Origin: Rhizobacter sp.
Lineage (GTDB): Bacteria > Pseudomonadota > Gammaproteobacteria > Burkholderiales > Burkholderiaceae_C
Reading direction: 5' to 3'
Length of the DNA: 13,462 bases
Assembly: GCA_025359585.1 (NCBI GenBank)
Contig: JANYFX010000150.1
Location: forward strand, 1 to 13,462
In this document: positions 7,330 through 13,462 of the stretch, in pieces
Layout: the number at the start of each line of letters is the position of its first letter
Numbering within the stretch: the first letter of the stretch is position 1
Notes under the pieces: generated by a model
What the model was told of the DNA's origin: nothing
Databases searched by the model: none
The model's input: the letters and a program-made list of their open reading frames with translations, nothing else
Translations under genes and position numbers: made by a program

Positions 7330-7880
7330 GGCGAGGGGTCGATGACCGAAGGCACGCTGTAGGGGTCGATGATGCCCCCGAGTTCGAGCTGCGTGAGGAT
7401 GGTGGAGACGAGCGTGGGAATCGACGAGCGGCCGGTGGCCACCACGAAGTGTGCCGTCTCCAGGTACAGCGGGTCGCGCACCGCGTGCAGCTCGCGCAGG
7501 CGCTGCAACGGGTCGTCGACTCGCAGCAGCGGCCGCTTGTTGTCGAAACGCAGCCGCCGGAACAGTGCTTCGGGCGTGGTGTTCAGGTAGAGCACCGTCG
7601 AGCGTCGGCGCAGTGTTTCGCGGTTCGCAGCGCGCAACACGGTGCCCCCGCCGGTGGCGAGCACGCCCTGGAAAGTGCGGGTGATGTCGCCGATCACGTC
7701 TTGCTCGACATCACGAAAACTCTCTTCGCCTTCACGCTCAAAGAAGCTGCGAATCGATTCACCGATCCGCTCTTCGATGACCTGGTCCGAGTCGATCAGC
7801 GCGAGATTCAGCCGTTTGGCAAGGTGCCGCGCGACAGTGGACTTGCCACCGCCGGGCATGCCGATCAGGCTGAGGAGCAC
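7326..7880 (-). CDS. aroK: Shikimate kinase, 184 aa, probable GTG start
   Basis: AroK phosphorylates shikimate with ATP. From the GTG at 7880 the protein is 184 aa with Walker A GMPGGGKS at residues 7-14. The expected shikimate contacts are Asp32 (IDSD), Arg56 (SFRDVE), Gly77-79 (ATGGG) and Arg135 (AVRDPLYLETA), with lid Arg117 (KRPLLR). An upstream in-frame ATG at 7946 would add 22 residues that family members lack and overlap the preceding lipoprotein gene by 59 nt. The GTG leaves a 7-nt gap and places the P-loop where AroK proteins usually have it. The ribosome site (GACGGGA) is weak, so the start is moderately certain while the function is firm. Confidence 0.94.
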   Translation of the reverse strand: MLLSLIGMPGGGKSTVARHLAKRLNLALIDSDQVIEERIGESIRSFFEREGEESFRDVEQDVIGDITRTFQGVLATGGGTVLRAANRETLRRRSTVLYLNTTPEALFRRLRFDNKRPLLRVDDPLQRLRELHAVRDPLYLETAHFVVATGRSSIPTLVSTILTQLELGGIIDPYSVPSVIDPSP

Positions 7881-7887
7881 GTTCCCG

Positions 7888-9798
7888 TCAGTTGGGCACG
7901 GCGCAGGCGTTAACGCCAAAGGGGCTGACGGCGCCAGCCGGCGCATTGGTGGCGCTGTTGAAGTCGTCTGACAAGCCGGGCACGAAGAAGATCGCCTCTT
8001 TGAACGACTCCGTTCCGGAGACCACGGCTTCGGCGCGCAACTTCACCTCGACCCACGGCGCATAGCTTTCAGCGTAAATCAGGGAGACCGTTCCGCGACC
8101 AGTCGCGTCGGTTGTCAAGATCCCTGTCGACGCGGCGGTTGTCTGGGTCGACGTGGTGACAGAGATAACGTTGCCCGGCTCGAGAGCGCCGTTGCCGTTG
8201 AAATCCTCACCTGCGTCGAGCACACCGTTGTAGGCATTGGCGACATTTCCACCGCCGTTGTCTTCGTTGGCGCAAGTGATCACGTTGGCCTCGCCCAACT
8301 GGTAGCCCCACCCACCCGGCGTGAAGAATGCCAGCCTTCCCTTGCGGTAACGCAGTGGGAGGACTTTGATGGTCAGAGTGATGTTCGGTACGGCCACGCC
8401 GTTCGCATCGGTCACGTAGACGACCCAATCCTTCTTGTAGGTCTGTGGGTCGATGTTCGAGATCACGTTTCCGGTGCCCAGCGCGATGAACAATGCGCTC
8501 TGGTTGACGGTCATCGTGGCGTCGCCGAAGACGGTCGAGTTAGACGCGACCGTGGCCCGCAAGACCACGCCGTTGCTGGCGGTGGTGTTCGGTCCGGCAA
8601 CGAACTGCACCGAAGCCTGCCCGCTGCCATCGGTCGTTGCGGAAGCAAGGCTGAGGCTGCCGCCGCTGGGATCGGCAATGCGATTGAAGTTGACTGCGAC
8701 GCCACTGACCGGATTACCCACCGCGTCGGTCACCGTCGCGAGGATTCGCGCCTGTTGCGCGGTGGCGCCTCCGGGATTGGGCCCAATGGCCGTGGGAGTG
8801 GTTTGCAGCACCAGCTTGGCCGGGGCTTGCGCGACGAATTCGACCGGCAACGTCGCCTGAGCCGAGCTACCGGTGCCTGAGTTGGTGAACGTCGCCTGGA
8901 CAATCGCAGGGCTCGCTGTTGTCGACGTGATCGACACAGTCACGCGCCCGTTCGCCGCGGTCACGCCGCTCGGCGTGATGGTGCCGGCGGTGATTGCGAA
9001 AAGTATCGAGGCGCCCGCCACCGGGGCGCCGTTCGACAGGTATTCAAGCGTGACGTTTGAACTTGTGCCGACCGGAATCTTCTTGCCGGGATCCGGGCTG
9101 ATAAAAGTGAAAGCCTCGGCACTGACCAGTATGTCGGCCGACTTTGACGTGCCCGCCGCATCGAACTTGAGTTTGTCGGTGCCTGAGTTTGTCGCGGTGT
9201 AGGTGAGGTTGGCGGCGCCCTGCGCATCGGTGGTGATCGTGTTGGCCGACAGCCCGTTGTTCAAGCTGCTGCTGACCGCGACCGACAGGCCGGAAATGAC
9301 CGCGCCCTTCGAATCGACGGCCTTGACGCCGACATCTGCGGTCTTGCCCAGCGTCACCGTGGTCACGCCCGCATAAGTCAACACAGTGCCGACCACCGGG
9401 ATCACGATCTGCCCCCGCGCCCCGCCCGAGGAGGCGGTGACGGTGATGCTGCGGTTGCTCTTGTTCGCACCAGCCGACAGGACAGCAGTCGCGACACCGC
9501 TCTTGTCGCTCACGGTCGCCGCCGACGTCAGCGTTCCGGAATCGGTCGCAAACGTGACCGGCGCATCGGCGAGCGCCACGTTGCCACTGCCCTTGACGAT
9601 GGCGGAGATGGTGACCTGGTCGCCACCGCTGCCGATTTGCACTGCGCTGGCGATCACATCGACCGCCGTGGCAGAAGATGTCGGCGTGGTGCCTGGTCCG
9701 CCACCGAACGGCGGGGTTCCCTCACTCCCACCCCCGCCGCTGCAGGCCGCGAGGCCCAGCGCAACCAGCCATACAAAAGTTTGTCGCAGCATCTTCAT
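7888..9798 (-). CDS. Outer-membrane lipoprotein with tandem Ig-like (Big_1-type) domains, 636 aa
   Basis: I recognise the fold class but not a named gene. Residues 1-19 are a lipoprotein signal with lipobox LAAC (Cys19). Ser20 at +2 predicts outer-membrane sorting, and a Gly-rich tether runs to about 36. About four bacterial Ig-like repeats of 90-110 residues follow (roughly 44-138, 139-230, 231-325, 326-434), with recurring TDAQGAANLTY- and TDGSGQASVQF-type strands as in intimin/invasin-type domains. The C-terminal part (about 435-636) differs: it contains LDAGEDFNGNGALEPG (about 527-542), an EF-hand-like Dx[N]x[N]G loop, and Cys509/Cys632, which might pair. It lies 45 nt after pilQ and 7 nt before aroK, so it is probably co-transcribed with both. 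A pilus-associated stalk or surface adhesin role is inference. The ribosome site is weak; Met3 is an alternative start. Confidence 0.85.
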   Translation of the reverse strand: MKMLRQTFVWLVALGLAACSGGGGSEGTPPFGGGPGTTPTSSATAVDVIASAVQIGSGGDQVTISAIVKGSGNVALADAPVTFATDSGTLTSAATVSDKSGVATAVLSAGANKSNRSITVTASSGGARGQIVIPVVGTVLTYAGVTTVTLGKTADVGVKAVDSKGAVISGLSVAVSSSLNNGLSANTITTDAQGAANLTYTATNSGTDKLKFDAAGTSKSADILVSAEAFTFISPDPGKKIPVGTSSNVTLEYLSNGAPVAGASILFAITAGTITPSGVTAANGRVTVSITSTTASPAIVQATFTNSGTGSSAQATLPVEFVAQAPAKLVLQTTPTAIGPNPGGATAQQARILATVTDAVGNPVSGVAVNFNRIADPSGGSLSLASATTDGSGQASVQFVAGPNTTASNGVVLRATVASNSTVFGDATMTVNQSALFIALGTGNVISNIDPQTYKKDWVVYVTDANGVAVPNITLTIKVLPLRYRKGRLAFFTPGGWGYQLGEANVITCANEDNGGGNVANAYNGVLDAGEDFNGNGALEPGNVISVTTSTQTTAASTGILTTDATGRGTVSLIYAESYAPWVEVKLRAEAVVSGTESFKEAIFFVPGLSDDFNSATNAPAGAVSPFGVNACAVPN

Positions 9799-9843
9799 TT
9801 TGTGAAGCTCACTCGTTATCTCGCGTCAATGTCGGTCGGGGTG

Positions 9844-11988
9844 TCAGCGAACCGCGGTCCTGTCCGACACGACCTTCGGGGTCAGGAAGATCAGCAGCTC
9901 GGTTTTTGTCGAAGCCTTGGTCTTCGTCTTGAACAGGTTGCCGAGGTAGGGGATGTCGCCCAACAACGGCACCTTCGACACGTCTTCGCGGTCGAGCTGC
10001 TCGAAGATGCCACCGATCACGACCGTGCCGCCGTTCTCGACCAGCACCTGGGTCTTGACGTGCTTGGTGTTGATTGCAAAACCGGCGCTGCCGGCAAGCG
10101 CACCACGGCTGTCCTTGGTGATGTCGACGTCGAGAATCACGTTGCCTTCCGGCGTGATCTGCGGCGTGACTTCGAGCTTGAGGTTGGCCTTGCGGAAGAC
10201 GATCGACGTGGCACCGCTCGACGTGGCCACCTGGTAAGGAATTTCTTCGCCTTGCTCGATGATCGCCTTTTGCTGGTCGGCGGTGATGACACGCGGGCTC
10301 GACACCAGCTTGCCCTTACCTTCGGCTTCCAGCGCTGAAATCTCGAGGTTCAGGAAGCGGTTCGCGGTGGCGCTGAACAGTGACAGCGCGAACGTGGCGG
10401 CGTCGAAGCCACCTTGCCCTGTGGCCGGCAGGTTCACGAAGTTCGTGTCGCTGAAGTTCACCGTGTTGCCGTTTTGCAGCGTTTGCCCGCCCACCGCGTT
10501 GAGGTTCGCCCCCGGTGAGATTCGTGTGCCGCCGCCGACGCTGTAGCCGGGGACACCACCACGCACACCGCGCAGGTCCGACGCACCGAGCTTCACACCC
10601 AGCGAACGCCCGAAGGTCTCATCGGCCTCGACGATGCGCGATTCGATCAAGACCTGGCGCACCGGAATGTCGATCTTGGAGATCAAGGTTTGAATTTCTT
10701 CGAGCTTCGAGGGAATGTCGCTGACGAAGAGCTGATTGGTGCGGCTCTCTGAAATGACCGAGCCGCGCGACGAGAGGATGCGTGCACTGGCGCCACCACC
10801 GCCAGATGAGCCTTGCCCCGAGAGGCCCTTGGCGACATCTTCCGCTTTTGCATAGTTGAGCTGGAAAGACTGGGTGCGCACCGGCTCGAGCGATGCGACC
10901 TGAGCCTTCGCCTCGAGTTCGATCTTTTCCTTGGCGTTGAGTTCGTCTTTCGGCGCGATCAGGATCACGTTGCCCGACTTGCGCAGGCCGAGTGCCTTGG
11001 CTTGCAGGATGATGTCGAGCGCCTGATCCCAGGGCACGTCTTTAAGACGCAAGGTCACGTTGCCGGTTACGGTGTCGCTGGTCACGACGTTGAAGTTGGT
11101 GAAGTCGGCGATCACCTGAAGCAGCGCACGAACCTCGATGTTCTGGAAGTTGAGCGAGAGCTTTTCACCGGCGTAACCCACGCCCTGCGTGAGCTTGTTC
11201 GGGTCGACCTTCTGTGGGCGGACTTCGAGCACGAACTGGTTGTCGCTCTGGTAAGCACTGTGCTCCCAGTTGCCCTTCGGCTCGATCAGCATGCGCACGC
11301 GATCACCACTTTGTGTGGTGGTGACGGTGTTGATGGGCGTGCCGAAGTCGGTCACGTCGAGGCGACGGCGCAGGTTGTCGGGCACGGTCGAGCGCAGGAA
11401 CTCGACAACCAGATTCTGGCCTTGCTGGCGAATGTCAACCCCGACCTGATTGTTTGGCAAATCGACGATGACACGACCGGCACCGTCGCTGCCGCGGCGG
11501 AAGTCGATGTCTTTCAGCGCGAGTGGGTTGCGGTTCAGGCTCTCGGCGAAACGCACGGGCTCGGGTGAAGCCGCTGCGGCGGTGGTCGTCGCTGCGGGCG
11601 CCGCAGTGCCGTCGAGGATCAACAGCAAAACCTTGCCTTGCAACTCGGCCCGGTAGCTCGCGGCCTTCTTGAGGTTGAGCACGAGGCGAGTGCGTTCGCC
11701 GGCTTGCGCCACGTTCACCGAGCGCAGGTTGCCCTGGTTGACTTCGACACTGGGCTTGCCCAGGCCGTTACTGACGCCGGGCAGGTCGATCGCGATGCGC
11801 GGAGGGGTCTGGATCGTGAAGCCGGCCGGCACCGCCGAGAGCGGTTCCGAGAGTTCGATGCGAACGACCTCGGAGCCTGCCTGCTGGGTGGTGTTGATCG
11901 ACTGGATCGCGTTTTGCGCCATCGCAGGTGCGCAGGCGCCAACGAACAGCGCGAGCGCCAAGGCACGGGAGCGCCACTTAGCTGTCAT
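9844..11988 (-). CDS. pilQ: Type IV pilus secretin PilQ, 714 aa
   Basis: PilQ forms the outer-membrane gate through which the pilus passes. From the ATG at 11988 it starts with a 24-residue signal peptide ending APAMA. Two AMIN-type peptidoglycan-binding regions (about 27-125 and 147-258) follow, then an STN/N0 domain (about 275-345), an N1 region (about 372-445) and the secretin core (about 447-706) with the signature VPLLGDIPYLGNLF at 673-686 and LLIFLTPKVV near the end. An upstream ATG at 12012, overlapping the pilP stop (ATGA), adds eight residues and also has an AGGAG-rich site. I prefer 11988 because AGGAG (11995-11999) lies 6 nt before it and it yields a compact signal peptide. A cysteine at residue 19 after VGA is lipobox-like, but lipidation is unlikely for PilQ. 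Confidence 0.96.
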   Translation of the reverse strand: MTAKWRSRALALALFVGACAPAMAQNAIQSINTTQQAGSEVVRIELSEPLSAVPAGFTIQTPPRIAIDLPGVSNGLGKPSVEVNQGNLRSVNVAQAGERTRLVLNLKKAASYRAELQGKVLLLILDGTAAPAATTTAAAASPEPVRFAESLNRNPLALKDIDFRRGSDGAGRVIVDLPNNQVGVDIRQQGQNLVVEFLRSTVPDNLRRRLDVTDFGTPINTVTTTQSGDRVRMLIEPKGNWEHSAYQSDNQFVLEVRPQKVDPNKLTQGVGYAGEKLSLNFQNIEVRALLQVIADFTNFNVVTSDTVTGNVTLRLKDVPWDQALDIILQAKALGLRKSGNVILIAPKDELNAKEKIELEAKAQVASLEPVRTQSFQLNYAKAEDVAKGLSGQGSSGGGGASARILSSRGSVISESRTNQLFVSDIPSKLEEIQTLISKIDIPVRQVLIESRIVEADETFGRSLGVKLGASDLRGVRGGVPGYSVGGGTRISPGANLNAVGGQTLQNGNTVNFSDTNFVNLPATGQGGFDAATFALSLFSATANRFLNLEISALEAEGKGKLVSSPRVITADQQKAIIEQGEEIPYQVATSSGATSIVFRKANLKLEVTPQITPEGNVILDVDITKDSRGALAGSAGFAINTKHVKTQVLVENGGTVVIGGIFEQLDREDVSKVPLLGDIPYLGNLFKTKTKASTKTELLIFLTPKVVSDRTAVR

Positions 11989-11994
11989 CTGATT

Positions 11995-11999
11995 CTCCT
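11995..11999 (-). promoter_or_regulatory. Ribosome binding site for the downstream pilQ start
   Basis: On the minus strand this reads AGGAG, 6 nt before the ATG at 11988 and inside the codons that would follow the alternative ATG at 12012. It supports initiation at 11988, possibly alongside 12012. Confidence 0.65.
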
Positions 12000-12008
12000 G
12001 ATTGCTCT

Positions 12009-12569
12009 TCATCGCGCCTTCTCCTGGAGCTGGAGGGCGCTGGTGCGCTCAATCCATTCGCCCGCTGCATCCTGAACAATTTCCCTGAGCGAAAGGTCGG
12101 TCTCGGAAATCTTGGTGATCTTTCCGTAGTTCTGCCCAAGGTAGTCGCCCTGCTTTACCTGATAGAGCAGGTTGTCGACCCGCAGCAAGGCATAGGGCCG
12201 GCCTGACTTCGACACGCTGCCCACCATGCTCATACTGTCGAGCGGGTAAGCCTCGAGCGGCTCTTTGCGGCGGTTGATTTCCGCAGCGAGCAGCGAGTTG
12301 GGCTGACGCGCTTCCTGCTTCAACGCGACCGAGAGCTTTTGCGTGCTGAAGGGCTCCACGCTCGCGAGCTGCGTGTAGGCCTGCGGGTTGAACTTCTTGG
12401 GGGCCGAGAGCGGCTGCACGCTGGGTTTGACCTCGCGCTTTTGCTGCTCCATCCACTGCGTGAGTTCGCCTTGTTCGTCGCTGCAACCGGCCAGCGGCAG
12501 CGCCATGGCGAGCAGCATTGCGCTCGTGGCCAGCAGGCCCATGGCGGGGTGTCGTGGGAGCGTCTTCAT
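12009..12569 (-). CDS. pilP: Pilus assembly lipoprotein PilP, 186 aa
   Basis: The product is a 186-aa inner-membrane-associated lipoprotein. The signal ends in lipobox LAGC with Cys29, then a flexible linker (about 30-90; ELTQWMEQQKREV and the Pro-rich stretch before KFNPQ) and the beta-domain (about 95-175; GRPYALLRVDNLLYQVKQGDYLGQN, quoted here as two family-typical pieces GRPYALLRVDNLLYQV and KQGDYLGQN). PilP binds the PilN/PilO heterodimer and the N0 domain of PilQ, bridging the two membranes. Its ATG overlaps the pilO stop as ATGA (12566-12569), and its stop overlaps the upstream pilQ ATG in the same way. Length and order match the pilMNOPQ operon. Confidence 0.95.
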   Translation of the reverse strand: MKTLPRHPAMGLLATSAMLLAMALPLAGCSDEQGELTQWMEQQKREVKPSVQPLSAPKKFNPQAYTQLASVEPFSTQKLSVALKQEARQPNSLLAAEINRRKEPLEAYPLDSMSMVGSVSKSGRPYALLRVDNLLYQVKQGDYLGQNYGKITKISETDLSLREIVQDAAGEWIERTSALQLQEKAR

Positions 12570-13255
12570 TTCTTCGCCCCCGCCTTGGCCTTGGCGGCCG
12601 CGTTCTGGCGGATGGTTTCGATCTCGGTCTGGTCGAGATAACGGTAGGTGCGCGCCGTGGCTTCCATCGAGAGCAGGCCCGAAGGATCCTTGGTGGTGGC
12701 CAGGCTGAGATTGTGCAAGGTGACGATGCGCGAGAGGTTGGCGATGTCACCGGCGAAGGCGCCGATGTCGTGGTAACGGCCGCTCACCTTGATCGCGATC
12801 GGCAACTCGGCGTAGTAGTCCTTGACGACCACCTGGCCGGGCCGGAACAGTTCGAACTGCAGGCCGCGGCCCAGACCGGCCTGGTTGATGTCGGAGAGCA
12901 ACGCATCCATCTCGGCCTTGCCGGGGAGCTGCTTTTCGAGCTGGGTCACGTACTCCTCGACCTGCAGCTTCTGCTTGCGGAGTTCGGCCAGGTTCACGGC
13001 CTGGCCCAGCTTGGCGCGGTAATCGGTCTTGAGCGTGGGCTCGCGGTTGCGCTCGGTGTCGAGCTCGTCGTGCGCGGTGGCCAGCAGAAGGAACCAGCCG
13101 ACGACGACCATGGCGAGCGCCACCGCCAGGAAGGACAGCAGCTTGGGAAGGATCGGCCATTGGCCGGGTTCGTTGGGGTTGAGCCCGCGGAACTGCGAGG
13201 CCGCGCTCTGCATCAGCGCGTTCATGTCGATGCCGGTTTTTTCTTTGGTGGCCAT
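12566..13255 (-). CDS. pilO: Type IV pilus inner-membrane protein PilO, 229 aa
   Basis: The product is a 229-aa bitopic protein: a short cytoplasmic N-terminus, one membrane helix at about 36-60 (LLSFLAVALAMVVVGWFLLL), a periplasmic coiled coil at about 63-112 and a ferredoxin-like domain from about 113 to 205, ending in a Lys/Ala-rich tail. PilO dimerises with PilN and, with PilP, aligns the PilQ channel with the inner-membrane motor complex. The frame extends upstream to 13339, but the ATG at 13255 is preferred because GAGG (13261-13264, overlapping the pilN stop) lies 5 nt before it and the upstream residues are not PilO-like. The start is 7 nt after the pilN stop. Confidence 0.95.
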   Translation of the reverse strand: MATKEKTGIDMNALMQSAASQFRGLNPNEPGQWPILPKLLSFLAVALAMVVVGWFLLLATAHDELDTERNREPTLKTDYRAKLGQAVNLAELRKQKLQVEEYVTQLEKQLPGKAEMDALLSDINQAGLGRGLQFELFRPGQVVVKDYYAELPIAIKVSGRYHDIGAFAGDIANLSRIVTLHNLSLATTKDPSGLLSMEATARTYRYLDQTEIETIRQNAAAKAKAGAKK

Positions 13256-13262
13256 GTCGGCC

Positions 13263-13462
13263 TCAAACCTTCTTGGCAGCCGCGGCCGCAGCAGCGCTGG
13301 CGGCACCCGCCGGTGACGATGCACCCGAGGCGGCAGCACCCGGCGCCGCGATGTCTTGCGGGCGCTTCACCGCCACGCGCACCGAGAAATCGAACAAGCG
13401 CTTTTGCTCCTTGTTGGCCGCAGTCACCACCGTGGCCTTGCTTTCGATCAGCTCGGGCTTGA
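13263..13462 (-). CDS. pilN: Type IV pilus inner-membrane protein PilN, C-terminal end only
   Basis: Sixty-five residues plus the stop codon are visible; the rest lies beyond the window. The segment LIESKATVVTAANKEQKR then LFDFSVRVAVKRPQ fits the last strands of the PilN periplasmic domain. It is followed by a low-complexity Ala/Gly/Ser tail of about 26 residues ending AKKV. Position directly before pilO supports the assignment: PilN partners PilO in the alignment complex and its cytoplasmic N-terminus (not seen) binds PilM. With so little sequence the call leans on gene order. Confidence 0.85.
   Translation of the reverse strand, partial: KPELIESKATVVTAANKEQKRLFDFSVRVAVKRPQDIAAPGAAASGASSPAGAASAAAAAAAKKV

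Noticed and set aside
6565..7362. Plus-strand open frame opposite aroB
   Set aside because: It is a codon-bias shadow of aroB, which has all its catalytic motifs intact.
7926..7945. GC-rich hairpin near the 3' end of the Ig lipoprotein gene (GCGCC/GGCGC arms)
   Set aside because: It has a five-bp stem inside coding sequence and no T-run; it is not a terminator and is likely chance.
9799..9843. Possible promoter between pilQ and the Ig lipoprotein gene (TTGACG, GATAAC)
   Set aside because: The two hexamer-like strings are too close together for a -35/-10 pair, and the spacer is only 45 nt; there is no support for an independent promoter.

Overview
The window is GC-rich DNA with every supported gene on the minus strand, packed with almost no intergenic space. 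The order pilN-pilO-pilP-pilQ followed by aroK-aroB is the classic type IV pilus / shikimate arrangement of Beta- and Gammaproteobacteria. The minor-pilin sequences and the PilY1 N-terminus look like Burkholderiales (Rubrivivax/Leptothrix/Methylibium-like). That placement is inference from sequence style, not from a search.

In transcription order (high to low coordinates): the pilN 3' end (13462-13263), pilO (13255-12566), lipoprotein gene pilP (12569-12009), secretin gene pilQ (11988 or 12012 to 9844), an Ig-like-repeat outer-membrane lipoprotein that I cannot name (9798-7888), aroK (GTG start at 7880, ending 7326) and aroB (7329-6238). A 152-nt spacer holding one GC-rich inverted repeat leads to a minor-pilin set: pilE-like (6085-5633), fimT/gspH-like (5639-5019), pilV (5008-4502), pilW (4502-3312), pilX (3315-2716) and the 5' part of pilY1 (2690 to the window edge). 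Most junctions are ATGA, TGATG or short overlaps, which suggests translational coupling.

Functionally, PilN/O/P form the inner-membrane and periplasmic alignment complex that connects to the PilQ secretin. The minor pilins PilE, FimT, PilV, PilW and PilX with PilY1 form the assembly-initiating, tip-located complex. AroK and AroB are housekeeping shikimate enzymes. The unnamed lipoprotein sits between pilQ and aroK and may be a surface or periplasmic stalk protein co-expressed with the secretin.

The most unusual structure is in PilY1. After a recognisable von Willebrand A-type N-terminal region, the protein runs into 19 uninterrupted heptads of pattern xQxxxxT (1421-1023). It then enters at least 11 units of about 30 residues, each holding a pair of cysteines 8-17 residues apart (959 to the window edge, still continuing). 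This Gln/Thr stalk plus cysteine-pair array appears to be inserted into the PilY1 fold before its C-terminal beta-propeller, which lies outside the window. No RNA genes, mobile elements, CRISPR arrays or convincing promoters were seen, and no gene-free stretch exceeds 300 bases.
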